A DNA stretch of 5,464 nt from NCBI GenBank assembly GCA_026394635.1, contig JAPKXV010000189.1, positions 1 to 5,464 of the forward strand, given 5' to 3'. The DNA comes from Methanoregula sp. (GTDB lineage: Archaea; Halobacteriota; Methanomicrobia; Methanomicrobiales; Methanospirillaceae). The notes below the pieces were generated by a model that made no database searches, was not told the origin of the DNA, and worked only from the letters and a program-made list of their open reading frames with translations. Position numbers and translations under genes: made by a program. Position 1 is the first letter of the stretch; each line of letters starts with the position of its first letter. Positions 1-5,464 of the stretch are shown here, piece by piece.

Positions 1-263
1 AGACCTCGGACCAGGGCAAGGAGAAGCATGTGCCGGTCATTGAGAGGTCGGCGAATGGTATCCTGGTGAAGCTCGGATTAGTCCCCCACCCGATGGAGGA
101 GAAACACTTCATCGAATGGATCGAGGTGCGCACCGGTAATGCGGTATATATCCGGGGGTTAAAAGCAGGCGAGAAGCCTGAGGCGGAGTTCTGCATAACC
201 GACATGAATGCAAAAGCCCGGGCGTACTGCAATGTGCACGGGCTTTGGACCAACAAACCGTAA
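1..263 (+). CDS. dfx: Desulfoferrodoxin-type superoxide reductase, C-terminal part (5' end outside window)
   Basis: The reading frame is open from the window edge (first full codon at 3) to TAA at 261-263, giving 86 visible residues. Superoxide reductases reduce superoxide to peroxide in the cytoplasm of anaerobes using a mononuclear Fe(His)4Cys centre. All five expected ligands are visible in fragment numbering: His9 in EKHVPVIE, His29 and His35 in HPMEEKH, and Cys76 and His79 in YCNVHGLW. The Glu-Lys just before His9 matches the catalytic pair of the family. The spacings (20, 6, 41 and 3 residues) equal those known for bacterial desulfoferrodoxin and differ from the longer loops of Pyrococcus-type neelaredoxin. 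By that alignment about 39 residues are missing upstream, so whether an N-terminal rubredoxin-like Fe(Cys)4 domain exists cannot be seen. The in-frame GTG at 30 is not a credible start because it falls after the ligand His9. A T-tract follows the stop, so the gene probably ends its transcript here. Confidence 0.93.
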   Translation, partial: TSDQGKEKHVPVIERSANGILVKLGLVPHPMEEKHFIEWIEVRTGNAVYIRGLKAGEKPEAEFCITDMNAKARAYCNVHGLWTNKP

Positions 264-270
264 TTTTTTC
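264..270 (+). terminator. T-tract transcription terminator after the superoxide reductase gene
   Basis: Six consecutive T residues begin immediately after the TAA stop codon. Archaeal RNA polymerase can terminate at oligo-T tracts in the non-template strand without needing a hairpin, so this is a plausible terminator. The site is short, and transcription could continue to the hairpin at 291-315. Confidence 0.5.
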
Positions 271-290
271 AAATCTCCCGTCTGTCCTGC

Positions 291-315
291 ATGAAAATCC
301 CATGGGGATTTTCAT
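291..315. repeat. Perfect inverted repeat (11-bp arms, 3-base loop) between dfx and trkH
   Basis: The left arm ATGAAAATCCC (291-301) is exactly complementary to the right arm GGGATTTTCAT (305-315), with loop ATG at 302-304. In RNA it would form a stable hairpin. In DNA the dyad could bind a dimeric regulator. It lies 28 bases after the dfx stop and 76 bases before the trkH start. It could be a second termination or 3'-end-protecting structure for dfx, a leader element of trkH, or an operator. No T-run follows it directly, so it does not look like a bacterial-style intrinsic terminator. I see no second copy in the window. Confidence 0.7.
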
Positions 316-391
316 ACGCACACCATGTAACAGGAGCCCTTCTGCCGTTTTACCAAAAACTCGATAGAGGAGCAGGAGCTATCCTTCTGTA

Positions 392-1849
392 ATGAAGAGG
401 GTCGCGTTTCTCTCAACGATTGTCGCAGATCTCGGTGACACCTTTGTTTTCATCGCGCCGATCACCTGCCTCCCCCTCGTTGTAACTGTCCTCTTTGCCG
501 AATGGTCCATGCTCCTTCCCATGGCAGTGGTCCCGCTCGTATTCTTTCTCGCTGGTCTTGCATTGAAACGCCTCCCGCGCAACGGACACGGGCACAGGCT
601 CTCAACCGCGATGTGTTCTGTAGCGATCTTCTGGTTTGCCTGTGCTGCGATCAGCGGAATTCCCTTTGTCCTGGGGCTGCATATGAGTTTTACCGATGCC
701 CTCTTCGAAGGGATGGCGGGATGGACAAGTACCGGGTTTTCCATGACCCGGGCACTGGATACTGTTCCTCACACCCTGCTCTTCTGGCGTTCCTATATGC
801 AGTGGATTGGGGGGATTGGAATCATCGCATTTTCCCTTGCGATGGCGAGCAGCTCAGGGCTCTTCACGACAAAACTGCTCCGTACTGAAGGCAGGGACGA
901 ACCGCTTATGCCGTCAGTGATCTCCGCAGGGCGGTCTCTTTACAAGATCTATGCGCTGCTCACCTTCCTTGCCATCGGGCTTATCCTGTTCTCCGGCCTG
1001 TCGTTATGGGAATCCGTAAACCTTGCTCTTACGACTATATCCACAGGAGGATTCACACTCCACGCGGAGGGGATCCGGTATTACCAGTCCATCACCCTCG
1101 AACTCCTGCTGATCCCGGTGATGATTGCCGGAGCACTCCCATGGAATCTCTATTGCCGGATGCTCCAGAAGCGGCGCATGGGCCTTTTTGGTGATGAGCA
1201 CGTCAAGCTCTTTTTCCTCTTTACCGGTATCGGGGTTCTCGTCATCATGGCAGACCTCCTTTTTTTTAATACCATGGATTTTTTTACCGCATTCGAACAG
1301 GGCCTTTTCATGACCGTCTCTGCCCTCACCACAACAGGATTCCAGAACGCAAACCCGCATGCATGGGCAAGCACAACGCTCCTCTTCCTGACCATGCTGA
1401 TATTTATCGGGGGTGCGTCAGGCAGCACGGCAGGGGGGATCAAACTCAACCGGGTTGCCTTAGCGTATCACGGGCTTCTCTGGTGGTTCAAGCGGGTGTT
1501 TGTGAGCGGAAAAGTTCTCATCCCGCTCCGGATAGAAGGGAAGGTGATCCCCAAAGCAACTGCAGAACTTGAGACAGCCAAGAATATGCTGGTGATACTC
1601 CTCTCCGTTACGATAATCTTTATTGCCACCCTCTGTGTGCTGCAGTTCCATATCACCTCATATTCCATCACCGATATCGTCTTTGAGACCGTTTCTGCAT
1701 TTTCCACCTGCGGGATGAGTACCGGGTATGTGTCGTACGAAATGCCGGTGCTGTCGAAATGGATCTTTATTTGCCTCATGTGGGTGGGCAGGCTCGAAGT
1801 GATCCCTGTGGTTATGCTTATGATTGCCCTGTTCCGCGGGCCTGAATGA
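392..1849 (+). CDS. trkH: TrkH/KtrB-family potassium uptake channel subunit
   Basis: This 485-aa integral membrane protein belongs to the K+ transporter family built from four membrane-pore-membrane repeats. It works with a cytoplasmic nucleotide-binding TrkA/KtrA regulator that is not encoded in this window. The four pore-loop filters are visible, each with its selectivity glycine: TSTGFS (Gly115), STGGFT (Gly219), TTTGFQN (Gly316) and STCGMS (Gly441). Other family marks are WRSYMQWIGGIGI at 132-144, the glycine-rich gate segment GGASGSTAGGIK at 340-351 and GRLE at 466-469. Hydrophobic membrane segments run through the protein, starting near residues 17-35 and 40-58. The length is normal for TrkH. 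The ATG at 392 has GAGG and GGAG purine-rich stretches at 367-378, with the nearer one 13 bases upstream, which is a slightly long spacing. I see no convincing TATA element in the 128-base upstream gap. The next gene starts 82 bases downstream behind its own promoter-like sequence, so trkH is probably monocistronic. Confidence 0.96.
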   Translation: MKRVAFLSTIVADLGDTFVFIAPITCLPLVVTVLFAEWSMLLPMAVVPLVFFLAGLALKRLPRNGHGHRLSTAMCSVAIFWFACAAISGIPFVLGLHMSFTDALFEGMAGWTSTGFSMTRALDTVPHTLLFWRSYMQWIGGIGIIAFSLAMASSSGLFTTKLLRTEGRDEPLMPSVISAGRSLYKIYALLTFLAIGLILFSGLSLWESVNLALTTISTGGFTLHAEGIRYYQSITLELLLIPVMIAGALPWNLYCRMLQKRRMGLFGDEHVKLFFLFTGIGVLVIMADLLFFNTMDFFTAFEQGLFMTVSALTTTGFQNANPHAWASTTLLFLTMLIFIGGASGSTAGGIKLNRVALAYHGLLWWFKRVFVSGKVLIPLRIEGKVIPKATAELETAKNMLVILLSVTIIFIATLCVLQFHITSYSITDIVFETVSAFSTCGMSTGYVSYEMPVLSKWIFICLMWVGRLEVIPVVMLMIALFRGPE

Positions 1850-1879
1850 ACCCGGCACCAGGTCGGTTACGCAACTTTT

Positions 1880-1911
1880 CTTAAGTTAACATCAGGAGAT
1901 CTAATATAAAT
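1880..1911 (+). promoter_or_regulatory. AT-rich promoter region of the nitrogenase-like operon
   Basis: Two TATA-like stretches occur upstream of the ATG at 1932: TTAAGTTAA at 1881-1889 and TAATATAAAT at 1902-1911. The second is the better match to an archaeal TATA box, but it would place transcription start at about 1930-1935, on or next to the start codon. The first would give a leader of about 20 bases carrying AGGAT (1923-1927), a weak ribosome binding site. No GGAA-N8-TTCC dyad, the NrpR operator known from methanogen nitrogen-fixation genes, is present between 1850 and 1931, so classical nitrogen control is not indicated. Confidence 0.55.
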
Positions 1912-1931
1912 TGCCCGCCAACAGGATCACG

Positions 1932-2750
1932 ATGAAACAGATCGCCCTGTACGGCAAGGGAGGGATCGGGAAGTCAACAACGTCCGCAAACCTTTCCGCG
2001 GCGCTCTCCCTGCAGGGGCTGGATGTTCTCCAGATCGGGTGCGACCCAAAGCGGGACAGCACCCGGATGCTGATGCACGGCAGTTTTATTCCGACGGTGA
2101 TGGACCTTGTCCGTGAACGGGGAGATGCCGAGCTCTCCTGCAAGGATGTGGTCTACACAGGGTTCAACGGCGTCCGGTGCGTCGAGGCGGGGGGTCCTGA
2201 GCCCGGTGTCGGGTGCGCCGGCAGGGGGATCATCGCCACGTTCCAGCTGCTCGAAAAGTTCGGGGCATTGACCGGAGACGTGATCGTCTATGATGTGCTT
2301 GGTGATGTAGTCTGCGGGGGCTTTGCCATGCCGATGCGTGAGGGGTATGCACAGGAAATTTATCTGGTTACTTCAGGAGAGCTGATGTCCCTGTATGCAG
2401 CAAACAACATCTGCAAGGCAATAAAGCGCCTCTCCCAGCGGTCTAAGAGCACCTGCCGGCTTGCAGGAGTCATCTGCAATGCCAAGAACATGCCCCGCGA
2501 GGAGGAACTGGTAGCAGAATTTTCCCGGCGGGTAAACAGTTCACTTGTGCAATATATCCCGCGGGTCCGGGCTGTCCAGATCGCAGAGATCCACAAGCAG
2601 ACGGTGATTGAATATGACCCGGGATCAAAACAGGCGGAACGGTACCGGACACTAGCATCGCGGGTCATGGAGAACAACAAATTCACCATCCCGACACCTC
2701 TTGAGATTGATGAGCTTGAAACCCTTGCCCTCGAATACCTCCAGGTTTGA
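1932..2750 (+). CDS. NifH-like iron protein, ATP-dependent reductase of a nitrogenase-like system
   Basis: This 272-aa protein of the NifH/BchL/CfbC family is expected to be a homodimeric, ATP-hydrolysing electron donor to the products of the next two genes. The P-loop GKGGIGKST is at residues 8-16, and GCDPKRDSTR at 36-45 matches the family's GCDPKADST segment. The two cysteines that bridge the dimer's [4Fe-4S] cluster are Cys95 in GVGCAGRG and Cys128 in GDVVCGGFAMP. Arg98 corresponds to the ADP-ribosylation-site arginine of nitrogenase NifH. The C-terminus (PTPLEIDELE) also resembles true NifH more than BchL. I chose the ATG at 1932 because it puts the P-loop right at the N-terminus as usual; the in-frame TTG at 1911 lies inside the TATA-like sequence. 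The gene overlaps the next by about 41 bases. No nifI (PII) genes separate it from its partner, unlike methanogen nif operons. CfbC of F430 biosynthesis is the main alternative, but two catalytic partner genes argue against it. Confidence 0.93.
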   Translation: MKQIALYGKGGIGKSTTSANLSAALSLQGLDVLQIGCDPKRDSTRMLMHGSFIPTVMDLVRERGDAELSCKDVVYTGFNGVRCVEAGGPEPGVGCAGRGIIATFQLLEKFGALTGDVIVYDVLGDVVCGGFAMPMREGYAQEIYLVTSGELMSLYAANNICKAIKRLSQRSKSTCRLAGVICNAKNMPREEELVAEFSRRVNSSLVQYIPRVRAVQIAEIHKQTVIEYDPGSKQAERYRTLASRVMENNKFTIPTPLEIDELETLALEYLQV

Positions 2751-3750
2751 AGGGTGCACGCTCACCGGGGCGCTCTCCGTCACCACGTCTGTCTGCAACA
2801 GCATCAGCGTCGTGCATGGTCCAAGGGGATGCGCCCACCATAATTTTTCACTCCTGCACGCCACCGCACTGGAGCACGATGGTGTCGGGGCTCCAAATAT
2901 CCAGTCAACCGGGCTTCTGGAGAATGAGATTATCTTCGGCGGTGAGGCAGCACTGGAACGGACGCTCGCCCGTACAGCCTCTCTCTGTCCGGCATGCATA
3001 TTTGTGCTGTCGACCTGCATCGCTGATGCGATCGGTGACGATGCCGTTGCCGTCAGCCGGATGGACTGGGGAGTCCCGGTCATTCCGGTCCCGACAGGAG
3101 GATTTCTGGGGGGTGTTTTTGAAAAGGGGGTTAACAATGCCCTCTGCACGCTCTCGGACCTGGCAGAGCCCTGCAGCCCCGAGGGCACGATAAACATTAT
3201 CGGTGAAAAAAACCTCGAATATGAAGTTGAGGAGAACTCTACAGAAATATTCCGCCTCCTGTCCCTGCTCGGGCTTTCTGTCAATATACGGTTCGTGCAC
3301 AATATCTCCCATAAAGATATCTCCCATCTCGGGGAGGCATCATTAAACGTGCTCCGGGACCCAGGGGCAGCTCCTGTCGGGGACCACCTGAAAGCGCGCT
3401 TTGGGGCAGCCTATATCCCGTCATTTCCCTATGGGATCGCAGGTACATTACAGTTCTTAGAAATGACGGCAGCAGCATGCGGGGTGCCGTTTCATTCCGC
3501 AGTTTCGGAGGAAATTTCGGTTCAGGAAGAGGTGCTGGCAGGATTTTCTGACCTTGCCGGCACTCGTATCGCGTTGAATGAACCCGGCAATGCATCACCG
3601 GTGTCTGCAGTTGCCCGTGAAGTGGCAACCGCCCTGAAAATGAAGGTTTCAGACGATGGATATCGTGTTCCGGTCCCTTTGGATCTTCCCGTGGGAACTG
3701 CGGGGATACACCGGATGCTCCACCGCTGGAGGCGGGCGATCCATGCCTGA
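2710..3750 (+). CDS. Short NifD/NifK-like catalytic subunit (first of two), function unknown
   Basis: This 346-aa protein belongs to the nitrogenase component 1 superfamily. Three cysteines sit where NifD binds the P-cluster: Cys16 in FEGCTLTGA, Cys41 in HGPRGCAHH and Cys103 in STCIADAIGDD. A first Rossmann-like domain spans roughly residues 16-150. A second, about 159-260, includes IGEKNLEYE, the helix before RFVHNISHKDI and the PYGIAGTLQFLE segment. The third domain seems cut short: a strand-like GTRIALNE at 284-291 is followed by only about 55 residues, and the PD-IIGSS-type motif seen in the next protein is missing. Nitrogenase subunits have about 450-520 residues, so a FeMo-cofactor-type site is unlikely. 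The ATG at 2710 gives a 41-base overlap with the NifH-like gene; TTG codons at 2701, 2716 and 2725 are alternatives. Any start must precede Cys16 at 2755, so overlap with the H gene is forced unless an unusual start is used. It should pair with the following protein. Confidence 0.88.
   Translation: MSLKPLPSNTSRFEGCTLTGALSVTTSVCNSISVVHGPRGCAHHNFSLLHATALEHDGVGAPNIQSTGLLENEIIFGGEAALERTLARTASLCPACIFVLSTCIADAIGDDAVAVSRMDWGVPVIPVPTGGFLGGVFEKGVNNALCTLSDLAEPCSPEGTINIIGEKNLEYEVEENSTEIFRLLSLLGLSVNIRFVHNISHKDISHLGEASLNVLRDPGAAPVGDHLKARFGAAYIPSFPYGIAGTLQFLEMTAAACGVPFHSAVSEEISVQEEVLAGFSDLAGTRIALNEPGNASPVSAVAREVATALKMKVSDDGYRVPVPLDLPVGTAGIHRMLHRWRRAIHA
3728..3732 (+). promoter_or_regulatory. Ribosome binding site that fixes the start of the second NifDK-like gene
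   Basis: GGAGG lies 10 bases before the ATG at 3743, inside the end of the preceding gene. It favours this ATG over the in-frame ATG at 3656, which would add 29 residues that do not resemble the family and would enlarge the overlap to 95 bases. Confidence 0.75.
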
Positions 3751-4810
3751 ATGCACCAATCCTCTCTGGCCCTGTGCGATGACCGGGGCGGCAGCCTGTC
3801 TTGCAGGATTCGATGGCATGACGGTTGTCATCCATGGATCAAGCGGCTGTTATTACTATCCGACCACGCTGCTCCACGCGCCTCTGTACGGGACATTTAT
3901 TATCGAGGAGGAAGTCATCTTCGGTTCAGAGCAGCGTCTTTTGCAGGTGATAAAAGAAGTTGCATCATCCGGCCAGAGGATTGCGGTCGTGACCACCTGC
4001 GTCCCCTCAATTCTTGGCGAGGATATCAGGGCGATACTTGCCTCGCATGATGTCCTCCTTGTCGACAGCCCGGGGTTTTCCGGCGATTTCGAGTCGGGCT
4101 ACCGCAACGCGCTATCTGCCCTTGAGCCCCGCATTAACCCTGAAAAACCGGGTGTTAATATCGACGGGGTGTGCATCTTTGACCCGTTTTACCGGGGAAA
4201 TGTGCGGGAGCTTGTACGGCTTTTAAGCAAAGCCAACGTCCCGGTCGCAACGGTTTTTTCTGCAGATGCAATCAGCAGGGTTCATGAAGCGTCCCCGTTT
4301 ACGATCGGGACAAACAGCGATATCGCCAGCGGAGTGGGTGAAAACCTTGGGGGCACCCTCGGTATGAAGGAACTCACGGAAACGTTCAACCGGATATGCA
4401 ATGTTATTGAAGGTGCAGATGCCAGACCGGTGCTTGAGGAGATTGCGTCCGAAGAAGAACGGATTATTCAGGTATGTGACAAGTTCCTTCGGCGGTTTGA
4501 TCCACCCCGTGTCGCAATCTTTTCATGGGCGTCCTATGCGGCATTTGCCGCTGACACCCTGAGGTCTTATCTTGATGCGGAGATCGCCTGCATCGGCACC
4601 CGCAGCACTCCTTCCCCGGGATCAGCACGGGTATTTGAACGGGCGGAGGGGCTCTCGCAGGTACAGGCACTCGTCGAAGAACACAAACCTGATTTTATCA
4701 TCGGGTCCTCATTTGAACGTTCGGTGAGCGGGGATACGGCATTTGTAGGTCTCACGCCACCGCTGCAGGGAAAGGTGAGGCTCGCCTCCCGTCCGATTGC
4801 CGGAATCTAG
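3743..4810 (+). CDS. NifD/NifK-like catalytic subunit (second of two), function unknown
   Basis: This 355-aa member of the nitrogenase component 1 superfamily is predicted to form a heteromeric complex with the preceding protein and receive electrons from the NifH-like protein. The three P-cluster-type cysteines are Cys11 in WPCAMTGA, Cys36 in HGSSGCYYY and Cys86 in TTCVPSILGEDI; Cys4 is an extra one near the N-terminus. GFSGDFESGYRNAL (111-124) is the typical end of the first domain. The second domain runs about 138-235 and contains GENLGGTLGM, the counterpart of PYGIAGTLQF in its neighbour. The third is complete, about 255-355, with RVAIFSWASY and PDFIIGSSFERS at 316-327. The start at 3743 overlaps the previous stop by 8 bases (ATGCCTGA) behind a GGAGG site, which points to translational coupling and matched amounts. 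At 355 residues it is close in size to CfbD, the single catalytic subunit of F430 biosynthesis, but it comes with a distinct partner. Substrate and any active-site cofactor cannot be read from the sequence. Confidence 0.9.
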   Translation: MPECTNPLWPCAMTGAAACLAGFDGMTVVIHGSSGCYYYPTTLLHAPLYGTFIIEEEVIFGSEQRLLQVIKEVASSGQRIAVVTTCVPSILGEDIRAILASHDVLLVDSPGFSGDFESGYRNALSALEPRINPEKPGVNIDGVCIFDPFYRGNVRELVRLLSKANVPVATVFSADAISRVHEASPFTIGTNSDIASGVGENLGGTLGMKELTETFNRICNVIEGADARPVLEEIASEEERIIQVCDKFLRRFDPPRVAIFSWASYAAFAADTLRSYLDAEIACIGTRSTPSPGSARVFERAEGLSQVQALVEEHKPDFIIGSSFERSVSGDTAFVGLTPPLQGKVRLASRPIAGI

Positions 4811-4951
4811 GGGACGCTGGTTTTTGTCGAAGCCGTGCTGAATGCCTGTATGGACCGGAACCGGTAAACCTTGTCAAAGAGTCTTTCTCAATTGATGCGT
4901 CCTGCCCCTACCCCATGATGTCATTCACTTTCACACCGCGCAGATTGAACC
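4811..4951. other. Intergenic region after the nitrogenase-like operon
   Basis: This stretch has no credible gene. It begins with a five-base T-tract at 4821-4825, ten bases after the stop, which could help termination but is short. A small inverted repeat, ACCGG (4854-4858) and CCGGT (4861-4865) with a two-base loop, is the only other structure I see. The stretch from 4880 to 4930 is pyrimidine-rich with several short T-runs. No tRNA or small ORF with a ribosome binding site is evident. Confidence 0.5.
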
Positions 4952-4960
4952 CTTAAATAG
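4952..4960 (+). promoter_or_regulatory. TATA element of the 138-aa hypothetical gene
   Basis: CTTAAATAG at 4952-4960 is a good match to an archaeal TATA box. Transcription would begin near 4980-4985, leaving a leader of about 20 bases that includes GAAGGT (4988-4993), a ribosome binding site about nine bases before the ATG at 5002. This ordered spacing supports both the promoter and the start codon. Confidence 0.65.
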
Positions 4961-5001
4961 ACAGTCCGGCAACGCCATATTACGACAGAAGGTAGTCGGG
5001 T

Positions 5002-5418
5002 ATGCTGCAAAAATCAGGATATTTCCGGAAGACGGGGTGCATCGCGTATGACTCCGATGGCAAACCCCACATGGTCATAGAACTGCATGTACAGGGAGAC
5101 CGGTTTGCGATCCGGCTCGCCGATCTTGCACGGGCTTTGGCTGGCAGGGTTCATGTGCAGGTCGAGTCCCTTGCACATAACTGGAAATATTACTTGGGAA
5201 GTGTCAACGGGCTTGCACAACTGTCAGCTTCCGGAAAGGCGCTCAATATTGATATCTTTGAATGCGGCAGTTTTACGGTATCGCTCAACTCCCTGCGGGC
5301 AGTGATGTATGGCAGGGATCGTATTGCGGTGGTTGTAAAGATACCGGAAGACACCCCCTTCCCTGCACGTCAGAAGAAATATCCCTGTGGTCAGCAGCAG
5401 ATCAGCGCGAAAGCATAA
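5002..5418 (+). CDS. Hypothetical protein of 138 aa with two related halves
   Basis: I do not recognise this protein as a named family. It has no signal peptide, no obvious membrane segment and no catalytic motif, so it is probably a soluble cytoplasmic protein. Alternating hydrophobic stretches suggest a mostly beta fold. Residues 20-54 and 78-112 look like two copies of one unit. Each begins with Gly-Lys, then a strand (MVIELHV, NIDIFEC), then F-A-I-R-L-A-D-L in the first copy against F-T-V-S-L-N-S-L in the second, then Gly-Arg, and ends in a Val-rich strand (VHVQV, IAVVV). Three cysteines (13, 88 and 129) are not arranged as a recognisable metal site. The C-terminal 25 residues are polar and probably disordered. 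A TATA box and ribosome binding site of its own make it a separate unit from the nitrogenase-like operon, so proximity alone is weak evidence of a shared role. Reality of the gene is supported by these signals and by codon use like its neighbours. Confidence 0.75.
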   Translation: MLQKSGYFRKTGCIAYDSDGKPHMVIELHVQGDRFAIRLADLARALAGRVHVQVESLAHNWKYYLGSVNGLAQLSASGKALNIDIFECGSFTVSLNSLRAVMYGRDRIAVVVKIPEDTPFPARQKKYPCGQQQISAKA

Positions 5419-5464
5419 TGCAGATCCCATGTCCTCATTCCTCTCATGGAACATATCATAATCC

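Noticed and set aside
502..888. 128-codon open frame on the plus strand in another frame of trkH
   Set aside because: The trkH frame is certain from its pore motifs. This frame gives Cys- and His-rich sequence without a family signature.
1843..1857. 15-base identical stretch TGAATGAACCCGGCA also found at 3575-3589
   Set aside because: One copy spans the trkH stop and the other is inside a coding region, with no matching flanks or further copies. Chance is the simplest explanation.
2652..3302. 216-codon open frame on the minus strand
   Set aside because: It lies antisense to the first NifDK-like gene, whose protein has clear family motifs. The translation looks like low-complexity shadow sequence, and no promoter or ribosome binding site supports it.
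3656..3742. Upstream ATG at 3656 as the start of the second NifDK-like gene
   Set aside because: It would add 29 residues unlike the family and overlap the previous gene by 95 bases. The ATG at 3743 has a GGAGG site and a coupling overlap.
3281..3835. 184-codon open frame on the minus strand
   Set aside because: It is antisense across the junction of the two NifDK-like genes and has no recognisable domain; its Pro, Arg and Gly richness is typical of a shadow frame.
1932..4810. Operon as true nitrogenase (nifHDK)
   Set aside because: The two catalytic proteins have about 350 residues instead of about 450-520, the third domain of the first is short, and no nifI, nifE, nifN or nifB genes are seen next to them.
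4854..4865. Short inverted repeat ACCGG-AA-CCGGT as a terminator
   Set aside because: The stem is only 5 bp, the loop of two bases is too tight for a hairpin, and no T-run follows.

Overview
The window looks like a piece of a methanogenic archaeon's chromosome, most plausibly from the order Methanomicrobiales. The evidence is moderate GC, archaeal-type TATA elements ahead of genes, a Fe-dependent superoxide reductase, a TrkH-type potassium channel and a compact nitrogenase-like operon of the kind found outside true nif clusters in methanogens. The order-level assignment is inference from protein style and composition; no rRNA or other marker gene is present. All genes read on the + strand.

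Layout. Positions 1-263 hold the 3' part of a desulfoferrodoxin-type superoxide reductase, closed by a T-tract directly after its stop. A 128-base gap follows and contains a perfect 11-bp inverted repeat with a 3-base loop. Positions 392-1849 encode a complete TrkH/KtrB-family potassium transporter with four recognisable pore loops. An 82-base gap with an AT-rich promoter region leads into three overlapping genes at 1932-4810: a NifH-like iron protein (272 aa), a short NifD/NifK-like protein (346 aa) and a second NifD/NifK-like protein (355 aa). A 191-base intergenic region carries a clear TATA element in front of a 138-aa protein of unknown function (5002-5418). That protein appears to contain two related halves. 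The last 46 bases (5419-5464) show nothing I can support.

The main point of interest is the three-gene nitrogenase-like operon. The H component has a P-loop and both [4Fe-4S]-ligand cysteines, so it should be an ATP-driven reductase. Both partner proteins keep the three cysteines that bind the P-cluster in NifD and NifK, which predicts a heteromeric catalytic component with an interface Fe-S cluster. The partners are far shorter than nitrogenase subunits, and no nifB, nifE, nifN or PII (nifI) genes are present here. There are two distinct catalytic subunits, unlike CfbD of coenzyme F430 biosynthesis, which is a single gene product. The operon is therefore best read as a group IV-type nitrogenase-like reductase of unknown substrate. 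The superoxide reductase and potassium transporter are probably separate transcription units with no proven link to it.
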